From the NCBI RefSeq assembly GCF_041725775.1, contig NZ_JBEUEL010000054.1, forward strand, positions 1-9,751: a stretch of DNA of 9,751 bases, in the 5' to 3' direction. Source of the DNA: Pueribacillus sp041725775 (GTDB lineage Bacteria > Bacillota > Bacilli > Bacillales > UBA6769). A program made the translations under genes and the position numbers. Positions 1 to 5,470 of this stretch are shown here, one piece after another; the first letter of the stretch is position 1, and every line of letters starts with the position of its first letter. Below the pieces are notes generated by a model. The model saw nothing but the letters and a program-made list of their open reading frames with translations, was not told where the DNA came from and did no database searches.

Positions 1-1
1 C

Positions 2-154
2 CGATTCAAATTCGGTTTACCTAGTGGTTTTATTGTACCAAAGGATGTGATAGAAAAAAAGGGAAACTTGAGTTATCCACAATTTAAAAAGTCAAAAACA
101 GAAATTCGGTTCATTTCGACTCAAAAAAGAGGAAGACCAACTGGTAAAAATTAA
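2..154 (+). CDS. C-terminal end of an unrecognised protein (5' truncated by window edge)
   Basis: An open frame enters from the left edge and runs 50 codons to a TAA at 152-154. I do not recognise the family. The visible tail is basic and hydrophilic, with a short hydrophobic patch near its start (GLPSGFIVPKDVIEKKG), and it ends in KRGRPTGKN, which resembles an AT-hook-like Arg-Gly-Arg-Pro patch. That could mean nucleic-acid binding but is far too short to prove it. The gene runs convergently toward the truncated yfhF remnant, 57 bp further on, so it probably belongs to the DNA that replaced the rest of yfhF. No terminator hairpin with a T-run follows the stop. That the frame is real is likely from its length up to the edge and its normal codon content, but this is inference. 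Confidence 0.5.
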   Translation, partial: RFKFGLPSGFIVPKDVIEKKGNLSYPQFKKSKTEIRFISTQKRGRPTGKN

Positions 155-167
155 CAACTGTGGATAA
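73..167. other. Pair of perfect, inverted DnaA-box sequences
   Basis: TTATCCACA occurs at 73-81 on the + strand. Its exact reverse complement TGTGGATAA occurs at 159-167. Both match the consensus DnaA box TTATNCACA. The first lies inside the partial gene, the second just after its stop codon. A perfect 9-mer is expected less than once in a window of this length, so two within 95 bp stand out. They could be a small DnaA-binding cluster or a remnant of a plasmid- or phage-type origin. DnaA binding itself is inferred from sequence only. Confidence 0.4.
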
Positions 168-211
168 GTGATTTTCCCATCATCAATGAGTAAGAGATAT
201 AAATTTACTCT

Positions 212-556
212 TCATGGCTGAGCTTGAATGTAGACGTTGGGCTTTTTTGATAGCTTTTTGATAAGCTGATGGATGCTTTCTGTTGCCTTAAGGCGACTCG
301 TCAAAATGTGTTCCTTCATTGTTGTTGTCCAACGGTTATTAATCGATTCGCCTGCTAAGTTGATGATCGCATCAACATCATTCAACTTTTCGTACTCGAT
401 GCTTTCATTATTAAGCCATTCGATATATGTGATCCGCGCGTCCGACTGCTTATTTTTATTTCGTGTTAACACGATTACGTCATGACCCTTTTGAAGTAGT
501 AGGTTGCTAAGTGCACGTCCAACAAACCCTGTTCCACCTGCGATCACTACTTTCAT
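212..556 (-). pseudogene. yfhF: Truncated yfhF, TIGR01777-type NAD(P)-dependent epimerase
   Basis: The frame encodes about 114 residues of an extended-SDR epimerase-like protein. It begins MKVVIAGGTGFVGRAL, with the Gly-x-x-Gly-x-x-Gly nucleotide-binding loop, and continues through DAIINLAGESI and the R-W region to KPNVYIQA. Family members are about 300 residues, so roughly two thirds is missing. The break falls exactly where the conserved A-S-A-I-G-Y-Y-G motif should follow: the minus strand reads GCT CAG CCA TGA, where one extra base would restore A-S-A, after which homology stops. So there is a one-base loss plus a junction to unrelated DNA near 215-222. The start is taken at 556 rather than 562 because GGAGG (minus strand, 564-568) lies 7 nt before it. 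In B. subtilis yfhF is divergent from recX; here a 3.7 kb insert separates them. The substrate of the family is not established. Confidence 0.8.
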
Positions 557-596
557 GTCCATTCCTCCATTTCATAATCGATCCCACCTTATTAAA

Positions 597-625
597 ATAG
601 TAAAATAGATAAAGCGAGACCTCAA
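597..625 (-). promoter_or_regulatory. Putative sigma-A promoter for the yfhF remnant
   Basis: On the minus strand TTGAGG (620-625) and TACTAT (597-602) are separated by 17 nt. Each matches the sigma-A consensus at four of six positions. They lie about 40 bp before the yfhF start. This suggests the truncated gene may still be transcribed. It was found by eye only. Confidence 0.4.
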
Positions 626-640
626 GAGGGAAGTTGTTAT

Positions 641-700
641 CCCGACTCGTTAGCGAGATTTATCGGGTTTCTAGCGATCGTTTGGAAATACGAACGATTG
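641..700 (+). repeat. Two adjacent hairpins upstream of lhgO
   Basis: The first hairpin is a compound stem: CCCGA (641-645) pairs with TCGGG (663-667), and inside it CTCG (646-649) pairs with CGAG (654-657) around a TTAG loop. The second has a 10-bp stem, 675-684 with 691-700, including two G-U pairs and the loop GAAATA. No T-run follows either, so they are not ordinary terminators. They sit in the roughly 200 bp between divergent yfhF and lhgO, where they could be a leader structure of lhgO or an operator. I see no convincing sigma-A promoter for lhgO here. Confidence 0.4.
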
Positions 701-760
701 ATTTCAAGTGATAGCAAGAGAAGTTTAAGAAAGTATCGATAGAAAGAGAGTGGGGAAACG

Positions 761-1984
761 ATGTATGATCTTGCGATCGTTGGGGGAGGCATTGTCGGTC
801 TTTCAACTGCCATGACTGTTTTACGGCAATTTCCTCATTTAAAAGTTGTCTTGATTGAAAAGGAATCAGACATTGCGCAGCATCAAACCGGTCGTAATAG
901 CGGTGTTATCCATTCTGGTATTTATTATAAACCTGGCAGTTTAAAAGCACGCTTTGCGCGTGAAGGCAACAAATTGATGATCAATTTTTGTGAGACACAC
1001 GGAATTACATACGATATGTGTGGAAAAGTGATTGTCGCTGTTGATGAAAACGAGCTAAAGCTTATGGACAATCTGTATGAACGCGGTGTACAAAATGGGC
1101 TTCGTGTGAAAAAAATTGGACGCAGTGAATTAAACGAAATTGAACCGCATGTGAACGGACTTGGTGCCATTCATGTGGAAAATTGCGGAATTGTGGATTA
1201 CAGCGAAGTCGCGAAAACATTTAAAAAGATGATCGTCGATCACGGCGGTGAAATTCGTCTTTCTACAACAGTGGAAGCGATTGCTGAATGTAATGATGGT
1301 GTAACGCTCGATACAAACAAAGGCACGATTCAAGCCTGTTACATGATTAATTGCGCTGGACTCCATAGTGACCGGATTGCAAACATGGTTGGACTTGAAA
1401 CAGATATGAAAATCGTGCCGTTTCGTGGTGAGTACTACGAGCTTGTGAAAGAAAAAGAATATCTCGTTAATCATCTCATCTACCCTGTTCCGAATCCTAA
1501 TTTTCCGTTTCTAGGCGTTCATTTTACAAGAATGATAAATGGTGGCGTTCATGCGGGTCCGAATGCAGTGCTTGCTTTTCGGCGCGAAGGCTATAAGAAA
1601 ACAGACATACATATGAAAGATTTGTTTGAAGTGCTTACCTATTCAGGTTTTTGGAAAATGGCAATTCCCAACGTGAAAGAAGGGTTACACGAGATGGTTC
1701 GCTCATTTAGTAAAAAAGCGTTTCTGAAAAGCTTGCAGAGGTTAATCCCTGATATAGAAGAAAATGACATTATTCCTTCTGATGCAGGTGTTCGTGCACA
1801 AGCGCTAAAAAGTGATGGGAGTTTAGTTGATGACTTTGCTATATTTCAAAGCGAACGTTCGCTTCACGTATGCAATGCGCCTTCTCCAGCCGCAACCGCA
1901 TCGCTTATGATTGGGAATGAGATTGTTAACTGTCTTCCTAAGCACTTTTTTAAAGACAATTCGACGCAATCTCATGAGGGATGA
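761..1984 (+). CDS. lhgO: L-2-hydroxyglutarate oxidase (LhgO), FAD-dependent
   Basis: A 407-residue protein of the DAO-fold FAD oxidoreductases. Known LhgO enzymes oxidise L-2-hydroxyglutarate to 2-oxoglutarate and pass electrons to the respiratory chain or oxygen. The sequence shows an N-terminal dinucleotide-binding loop (GGGIVG, residues 8-13), the acidic FAD-ribose residue at the end of the second strand (VVLIEKE, E33) and the family signature HQTGRNSGVIHSGIYY at 41-56. C-terminal blocks GVRAQA (343-348) and NAPSPAATASLMIG (372-385) are typical of the LhgO group rather than of glycerol-3-phosphate dehydrogenase. Length is normal. The ATG follows a G-rich but imperfect ribosome binding site (GTGGGG). 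Its stop overlaps the next start region, so it is coupled to the EamA gene. The pair sits in DNA that separates yfhF from recX, suggesting acquisition or rearrangement. Closely related FAD oxidases are the main alternative. Confidence 0.87.
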   Translation: MYDLAIVGGGIVGLSTAMTVLRQFPHLKVVLIEKESDIAQHQTGRNSGVIHSGIYYKPGSLKARFAREGNKLMINFCETHGITYDMCGKVIVAVDENELKLMDNLYERGVQNGLRVKKIGRSELNEIEPHVNGLGAIHVENCGIVDYSEVAKTFKKMIVDHGGEIRLSTTVEAIAECNDGVTLDTNKGTIQACYMINCAGLHSDRIANMVGLETDMKIVPFRGEYYELVKEKEYLVNHLIYPVPNPNFPFLGVHFTRMINGGVHAGPNAVLAFRREGYKKTDIHMKDLFEVLTYSGFWKMAIPNVKEGLHEMVRSFSKKAFLKSLQRLIPDIEENDIIPSDAGVRAQALKSDGSLVDDFAIFQSERSLHVCNAPSPAATASLMIGNEIVNCLPKHFFKDNSTQSHEG

Positions 1985-1986
1985 AC

Positions 1987-2853
1987 ATGAAGAGACAATC
2001 TGCATTTCTTCTAGTTTTACTTGCTGCAATTTTATGGGGAACGACAGGGACAACGCAAACATTTGTATCAGAAGAAGCGAGCCCAGTGCTTATCGGTGCA
2101 ATCCGCATTGCCATTGGTGGACCTGCCTTGCTTTTATTCGCATACTTTCAAGGGAAAGTGAGCCATCACGGTTGGAAAGTGATGCCGGTCATTGTTGCCT
2201 CTTTAGGTGTCGCTTCTTTTCAACCATTATTTTTTTCCGCGGTGAAAGAAACCGGTGTTGCAGTTGGGACAGTTGTCGCGATTGGTAGTGCGCCGATTTT
2301 AACAGGTTTGCTTGAGTGGGCGATTAAGAAGAAGTTTCCGGAACGAAATTGGTGGTTTGCAACACTGTTGGCGGTGACAGGCTGTTTATTGCTCGTATTA
2401 AACGATGTGCAAATTAACGTGACAGTGCTCGGTATTTTGATGGCGCTTGGAGCAGGTTTTTCGTTTGCGGTGTATACATTGGTGACGAAAAGTTTGTTAG
2501 AAAAACACGAACCAGAAGCTGTCATGGGTGCTGTTTTCACTCTTAGTGCGATTTATTTACTGCCTGTTTTCTTTATTTTTCCTATTCATTCTTTATTAAC
2601 CCCGTATGGGATCAGTATCGTTTTGTATTTAGGATTGTTCACGACCGGTTTTGCTTATTTGTGTTTTGCCCGAGGGTTGACAGGTGTCTCTGCTTCAACT
2701 GCTATTACACTATCATTAGCGGAGCCGCTTACCGCTACATTGCTAGGGGTCATTGTCGTCGGCGAAATACTCACACTTGTTGCGTGGGCTGGTGTACTTT
2801 TGCTGTTCATCGGGTTAGGTTTATTGTCTTTTTCACCGAAAGTACGTCAATGA
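1987..2853 (+). CDS. EamA-family (DMT superfamily) transporter, substrate unknown
   Basis: A 288-residue, strongly hydrophobic protein with about ten membrane segments arranged as two EamA repeats, the usual size for this family of inner-membrane metabolite/drug transporters. It opens with a short positive N-terminus and LLAAILWGTTGTTQTFV, typical of the first EamA helix. The second repeat starts near VLGILMALGAGFSFAVYTLVTK and ends with the conserved STAITLSLAEPLTATLLGV block and a basic tail. The start at 1987 is preferred to the in-frame ATG at 1981, because GAGGG (1976-1980) directly abuts the latter but leaves 6 nt before 1987. The 1981 ATG would overlap the lhgO stop as ATGA. Coupling to lhgO hints at transport of a related organic or amino acid, but this is only inference from position. 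No terminator hairpin was found after its TGA. Confidence 0.85.
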   Translation: MKRQSAFLLVLLAAILWGTTGTTQTFVSEEASPVLIGAIRIAIGGPALLLFAYFQGKVSHHGWKVMPVIVASLGVASFQPLFFSAVKETGVAVGTVVAIGSAPILTGLLEWAIKKKFPERNWWFATLLAVTGCLLLVLNDVQINVTVLGILMALGAGFSFAVYTLVTKSLLEKHEPEAVMGAVFTLSAIYLLPVFFIFPIHSLLTPYGISIVLYLGLFTTGFAYLCFARGLTGVSASTAITLSLAEPLTATLLGVIVVGEILTLVAWAGVLLLFIGLGLLSFSPKVRQ

Positions 2854-2895
2854 GGTAAAAGGAATGTTGAAGATTATATTCCGAAGATTGATTAA

Positions 2896-3033
2896 TTTAA
2901 TAGTGTCGCTATTTCCGACAAGCGTATAACCTCAAGTTTAACACTTGACGATATTTACTTACATCATCTTGATGAACGGATTCACACTTCACGTACCTTC
3001 TATGATAACGAAAAAGAGGAAATAGAGAGTTGA
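2896..3033 (+). other. Orphan open reading stretch, possible gene fragment
   Basis: Between a TAA at 2893-2895 and a TGA at 3031-3033 there are 45 open codons of protein-like composition (for example LTLDDIYLHHLDERIH). There is no start codon with a ribosome binding site, and I do not recognise the family. It may be the tail of a deleted gene or chance. It lies upstream of the TnpB relic but does not read as TnpB. Confidence 0.2.
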
Positions 3034-3133
3034 TGAATTTCGATTGGCTATAGCAAAATGGTTTGATTTCATCAGTATTATATAGATAAAAGGATTGATA
3101 TATCAATGAAATTAGATGATAATAATCATTCAG

Positions 3134-3214
3134 TGTTCTTGCGGCTTTGTATTCGATCATGATCACAATTCAGCAATCAATATCAAAAATGAAGGATTGC
3201 ATTTATTAGCATAA
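3134..3214 (+). pseudogene. tnpB: C-terminal remnant of IS200/IS605-family TnpB
   Basis: Read in one frame, 3134-3214 gives C-S-C-G-F-V-F-D-H-D-H-N-S-A-I-N-I-K and then NEGLHLLA and TAA. This matches the end of TnpB/IS1341-type proteins: the second half of the zinc finger, the D-R-D-x-N-A-A-x-N-I segment carrying the last RuvC acidic residue, and the usual short tail. Here the middle residue is His (D-H-D-H-N). Intact TnpB is roughly 370-430 residues; only about 26 remain. Upstream the frame is isoleucine-rich and then unrecognisable, so the rest has been deleted or has decayed. A likely right end follows immediately. TnpB is an RNA-guided nuclease in intact elements; this fragment cannot be active. 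Confidence 0.75.
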
Positions 3215-3300
3215 AAATCATACTGTCGTTAGATGGGATGACCCGAGAAGCCCCTACTACAAGCGATCCGTAAGGGTGGTAAGTGGTGAGAGCAGTTTAC
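3215..3300 (+). mobile_element. Likely right end / omega-RNA scaffold relic of an IS200/IS605-type element
   Basis: Immediately after the TnpB stop comes a non-coding stretch containing CGAGAAGCCCCTAC (3244-3257), a partly self-complementary middle with GTAAGGGTGG, and AGAGCAGTTTAC ending at 3300. From memory, the right ends of Bacillus/Geobacillus TnpB elements show this arrangement: GAAGCCCCTAC, a hairpin, then a GCAGTTCAC-like end. In such elements this segment together with the 3' part of tnpB is transcribed as the omega-RNA, and the guide would be the bases after the end (from 3301). The stem is degraded by mismatches. No left end or tnpA is visible, so this is an immobile relic. The exact boundary is inferred. 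Confidence 0.55.
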
Positions 3301-3312
3301 AATTCATCTATA

Positions 3313-3332
3313 GAAAAATCGTTAGATTTTTC
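3313..3332 (+). repeat. A/T-rich hairpin
   Basis: GAAAAATC (3313-3320) and GATTTTTC (3325-3332) form a perfect 8-bp stem around a GTTA loop. It lies just outside the inferred end of the TnpB element. The right arm contains five T residues, so it could act as a weak terminator. No gene depends on it. Confidence 0.4.
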
Positions 3333-3394
3333 AAAGCCTTTCGAGATTAACTTGGAACTAATCTTACAGAAGAAAGTGCACTCTAAGAACAGTT

Positions 3395-3419
3395 AAAATC
3401 AAAAATTCCTTTTGATTTT
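3395..3419 (+). repeat. Perfect 10-bp A/T-rich hairpin
   Basis: AAAATCAAAA (3395-3404) pairs perfectly with TTTTGATTTT (3410-3419) around ATTCC. It is terminator-like in shape but has few G/C pairs. It may be a leftover terminator of a lost gene in the decayed corridor. Confidence 0.4.
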
Positions 3420-3450
3420 TAATGAAAAAAATAAAAATGTATATTATAGA

Positions 3451-3523
3451 ACTCATCACGCCTCTTCCCAATGTGTACCAAGGTAGACGTGTTATTTTTT
3501 TCTAAAATAGGAGACTCATCACG
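3451..3523 (+). repeat. 10-bp direct repeat flanking a T-tract hairpin
   Basis: ACTCATCACG occurs at 3451-3460 and again at 3514-3523. Between them, CACG (3457-3460) can pair with CGTG (3488-3491) with partial pairing inward, followed by TTATTTTTTT. This resembles an imperfect terminator or attenuator upstream of the decayed PemK-like gene. The repeats could equally be a short duplication. Function unknown. Confidence 0.35.
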
Positions 3524-3588
3524 TTATAATAAATTCTGAGTATAACATGTTTGATATGCTTGGTAGATAAAAGAAGGAGGATAATTCC

Positions 3589-4184
3589 ATGTTAACCGAG
3601 ACGGAAAAGAATTAAGAAAACCTTAAAATCAAAGAACCGATCTGTTAACATCTACTCCAAATGAATGAATTAAGACGATTAATGACAAAACAAAAAATAG
3701 AGGCTTTAGTAACCTTACGCATAAAAATGTTTTCTTGACTTCATCAACATTCCTTGATCCGACCAACTGGAAGGACATGAAAAGAGGTTATTTTTATCAA
3801 GCTGCTATGTATTATTTATCGGATACGGAGCAGCCTTTACGTTTTATTGAACCGAATGAAAACGGAACGTTTTCTATTGTTAGAAGAATTGAAAATTTCC
3901 AACCTAGAGAAATAGGCGGAAGAAAAAGGGCTGTAGAGCAAAATGTCGTTGTTACGGTTAAACCAAGGCAAGTTATTGTCCTCTCACAAAATCGTCATTT
4001 TGAATATGTACAAGTAGTTCCTGTTTTAGGTTTATACTATTACATCATTCTTTAACCCTGGTATCAAAAATTAATAAATGATGAGTTGCCTGAAAGTTGA
4101 TTTTACACAAGTTTCAACAATACATAAAAGTATGTTATTTCAAAGACAATCAAAAGTAGCATAGGAAAGGATGACATTTATTGA
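3589..4184 (+). pseudogene. Decayed PemK/MazF-like gene
   Basis: The longest open piece (3735-4055) carries features of the PemK/MazF fold as found in longer Bacillus homologues: FLDPTNWKDMKRG with K-R-G at residues 16-18, VKPRQVIVLS at 75-84 and EYVQVVPVLGL at 90-100. The TTG at 3735 has no ribosome binding site. Instead a strong AAGGAGG (3574-3580) lies 8 nt before an ATG at 3589, whose frame shows MLTETEKN, a stop, then more coding-like sequence and another stop. Joining it to the main piece needs a frameshift near 3730. After the TAA at 4053 the same frame continues with PWYQKLINDELPE, as expected for the family's C-terminal part, but with further stops at 4098, 4125 and 4182. So the gene is inactivated by several mutations. 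In family members K-R-G starts the first strand of the RNase fold. No partner antitoxin gene is visible. The family assignment is from memory. Confidence 0.6.
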
Positions 4185-4226
4185 ATTGCAAATATTGGAA
4201 CTGCTGGATGTATAATTTTTCAAAAA

Positions 4227-4281
4227 CTAACGTAACTTCAAGTCGCGTTAGCTTCAATCATAAGCCCTTTAATTTTATGAT
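4227..4281 (+). promoter_or_regulatory. Putative recX promoter with upstream inverted repeat
   Basis: TTCAAT (4253-4258) and TATGAT (4276-4281) are spaced by 17 nt. The -10 matches sigma-A at five of six positions, the -35 only weakly. Transcription would start near 4288, just before the recX ribosome binding site. Directly upstream, CTAACG (4227-4232) and CGTTAG (4246-4251) form a perfect inverted repeat 13 nt apart, a possible operator. It is not a LexA box. Confidence 0.4.
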
Positions 4282-4305
4282 AAACTGTACTGTGAGGTGA
4301 TGCAC

Positions 4306-5121
4306 ATGGCAATCATCACACGAATTACAACGCAAAAGAACAATAAAGATCGCTATTCGGTTTACATTGATAATGGAAATGGAGAGCAGTTTGGATTTGG
4401 CGTCAATGAAGATGTCCTCATTCAATTTGGGCTTCGCAAAGGGCTTGAGCTTGATGACGAACTTATCACGCAAATAGCGCATGAAGATGAAATTAAAAAA
4501 GCACTGCATCTATGCTATTCTTTTTTGTCTTATCGCATGCGGTCGGAACAAGAAGTCGTCACGTATCTCAAGAAAAAAAACATTGATGAACCGATTACCT
4601 CACAAGTGATCGAACAATTAAAAGAGCAGCAATACATGAATGACTTGGAATTTGCGAAAAGCTATGTCCGTGATAAAAAAAGATTATCTTCAAAAGGCCC
4701 GCTAGTCATTTTAAAAGAGTTACAAAAAAAAGGAGTAAGTGAAAGCGAGAGTAGACAAGCGTTGCAAGAATTTCCAGAAGTAGAACAACTTGAAGCTGCA
4801 AAAACATTCATTATGAAAAAAGCTAGTCTAGAAAATAAGGAATCACATAAAGCGTTACGACAAAAGCTTGGTTTACAACTACAGCAAAAAGGGTTTCCAT
4901 ACGAAATCATTGAAGCAGCACTTCAGCATCTTCCTGAAAAAAACTCGGTAGATGAACGGGAAATTCTCCGTATACACGCTGAAAAAGCACATCGACGCTA
5001 TAAAAAATATACAGGATTTGACTACACACGACGCATGAAACAATATTTATACAGCAAAGGATTTTCAATGGAACTCATTAACGAAATCATCGAAGAAATG
5101 CAGGACGATACAGAGGAGTGA
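4306..5121 (+). CDS. recX: Recombination regulatory protein RecX
   Basis: A 271-residue protein matching Bacillus RecX in size (about 264) and pattern: the N-terminal MAIITRITTQK block, DRYSVYIDNGN, then the helical RecX repeats starting at LSYRMRSEQEVVTYLKKK, a second repeat with SKGPLVILKELQKKGV, and the C-terminal YTRRMKQYLYSKGFSMELINEII. RecX binds RecA filaments in the cytoplasm and modulates their assembly and activity during recombination and repair. The start at 4306 is chosen because GAGG (4294-4297), within a longer GAGGTGAT match to the anti-SD, lies 8 nt upstream. The in-frame GTG 4297 and ATG 4300 overlap that site. It is followed after 7 bp by yfhH, whose ribosome binding site lies in the last recX codons, so the two form an operon. 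In B. subtilis recX faces yfhF directly; here decayed and acquired DNA intervenes. Confidence 0.93.
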   Translation: MAIITRITTQKNNKDRYSVYIDNGNGEQFGFGVNEDVLIQFGLRKGLELDDELITQIAHEDEIKKALHLCYSFLSYRMRSEQEVVTYLKKKNIDEPITSQVIEQLKEQQYMNDLEFAKSYVRDKKRLSSKGPLVILKELQKKGVSESESRQALQEFPEVEQLEAAKTFIMKKASLENKESHKALRQKLGLQLQQKGFPYEIIEAALQHLPEKNSVDEREILRIHAEKAHRRYKKYTGFDYTRRMKQYLYSKGFSMELINEIIEEMQDDTEE

Positions 5122-5128
5122 CAATAGC

Positions 5129-5440
5129 ATGGACAAGCGATTTAGTGAAATGACGAAAACGGAGCTCCAAGCCGAAATCGGAAAACTTCATGAGAAAGCA
5201 CAAAAAGCTGAGCAACTTGGAATTATTAATGAAGTTTATGTATTAAAAAGAAAGATTGTTATGGCGGAGGCATATTTGCTTGATCCCGCGGATTTTAAAA
5301 AAGGAGAAACGTACAACATTAAAGATGAACAAGATGTAACATTCACGATTGATTACTTAAAAGGTACATTTGCGTGGGGGTATAAAGAAGGAAGCAATGA
5401 ACCCACAGCTTATCCGATTTCATTGCTCGTAAAACAATAA
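5129..5440 (+). CDS. yfhH: YfhH family protein (DUF1811)
   Basis: A 103-residue protein very close in length and sequence style to B. subtilis YfhH (104 residues). It begins DKRFSEMTKTELQAEI and has a helical first half with the segment GIINEVYVLKRKIVMAEAYLLDP. The second half is strand-rich (GETYNIKDEQD, FTIDYLKGTFAWGYKEG), consistent with the helical-hairpin plus SH3-like barrel architecture reported for the family. The biochemical function is unknown. The start is supported by GAGGAG (5113-5118), 10 nt upstream, lying within the end of recX. The gene is co-transcribed with recX and ends at a terminator whose A-tract begins within its stop codon. In B. subtilis several other genes separate yfhH from yfhP; here they are directly convergent, so that block is missing. 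Confidence 0.92.
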   Translation: MDKRFSEMTKTELQAEIGKLHEKAQKAEQLGIINEVYVLKRKIVMAEAYLLDPADFKKGETYNIKDEQDVTFTIDYLKGTFAWGYKEGSNEPTAYPISLLVKQ

Positions 5441-5470
5441 AAAAGTATCGTGTTGCCACAGTGCTTTTTT
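5439..5470. terminator. Bidirectional terminator between yfhH and yfhP
   Basis: AAAAAAG (5439-5445) and CTTTTTT (5464-5470) flank a short stem (5446-5452 with 5457-5463) containing two G-U pairs and one C/A mismatch, with TTGC as loop. Read on either strand it gives a hairpin followed by a T-run. It overlaps the last bases of both stop codons, so it probably ends both transcripts. Confidence 0.75.

Larger units (their letters stand above)
2854..4305. other. Gene-poor, decayed region between the EamA gene and recX
   Basis: About 1.45 kb contains no intact gene. It is A/T-rich and full of stops in all frames. What I can see, in order: an orphan 45-codon open stretch, a TnpB C-terminal relic with an IS-like right end, two A/T hairpins, a 10-bp direct repeat around a T-tract hairpin, a decayed PemK/MazF-like gene, and finally a probable recX promoter. 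The rest, such as 2854-2895, 3034-3130 and 3333-3390, shows nothing I can interpret. The picture is an old insertion site now eroding. Confidence 0.75.

Noticed and set aside
1130..1474. 114-codon minus-strand open frame inside lhgO
   Set aside because: It is antisense to a well-conserved gene, has no ribosome binding site and its product resembles nothing.
2909..3166. 85-codon minus-strand open frame in the gene-poor region
   Set aside because: It overlaps the TnpB relic on the other strand, lacks a convincing ribosome binding site and has no recognisable motif.
4227..4251. Possible LexA (SOS) box upstream of recX
   Set aside because: CTAACG-N13-CGTTAG does not match the Bacillus box CGAAC-N4-GTTCG in sequence or spacing.
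4179..4299. Short + strand open frame before recX starting at a TTG
   Set aside because: Poor ribosome binding site, odd composition rich in Asn, Cys and Trp, and it overlaps the recX promoter candidate.
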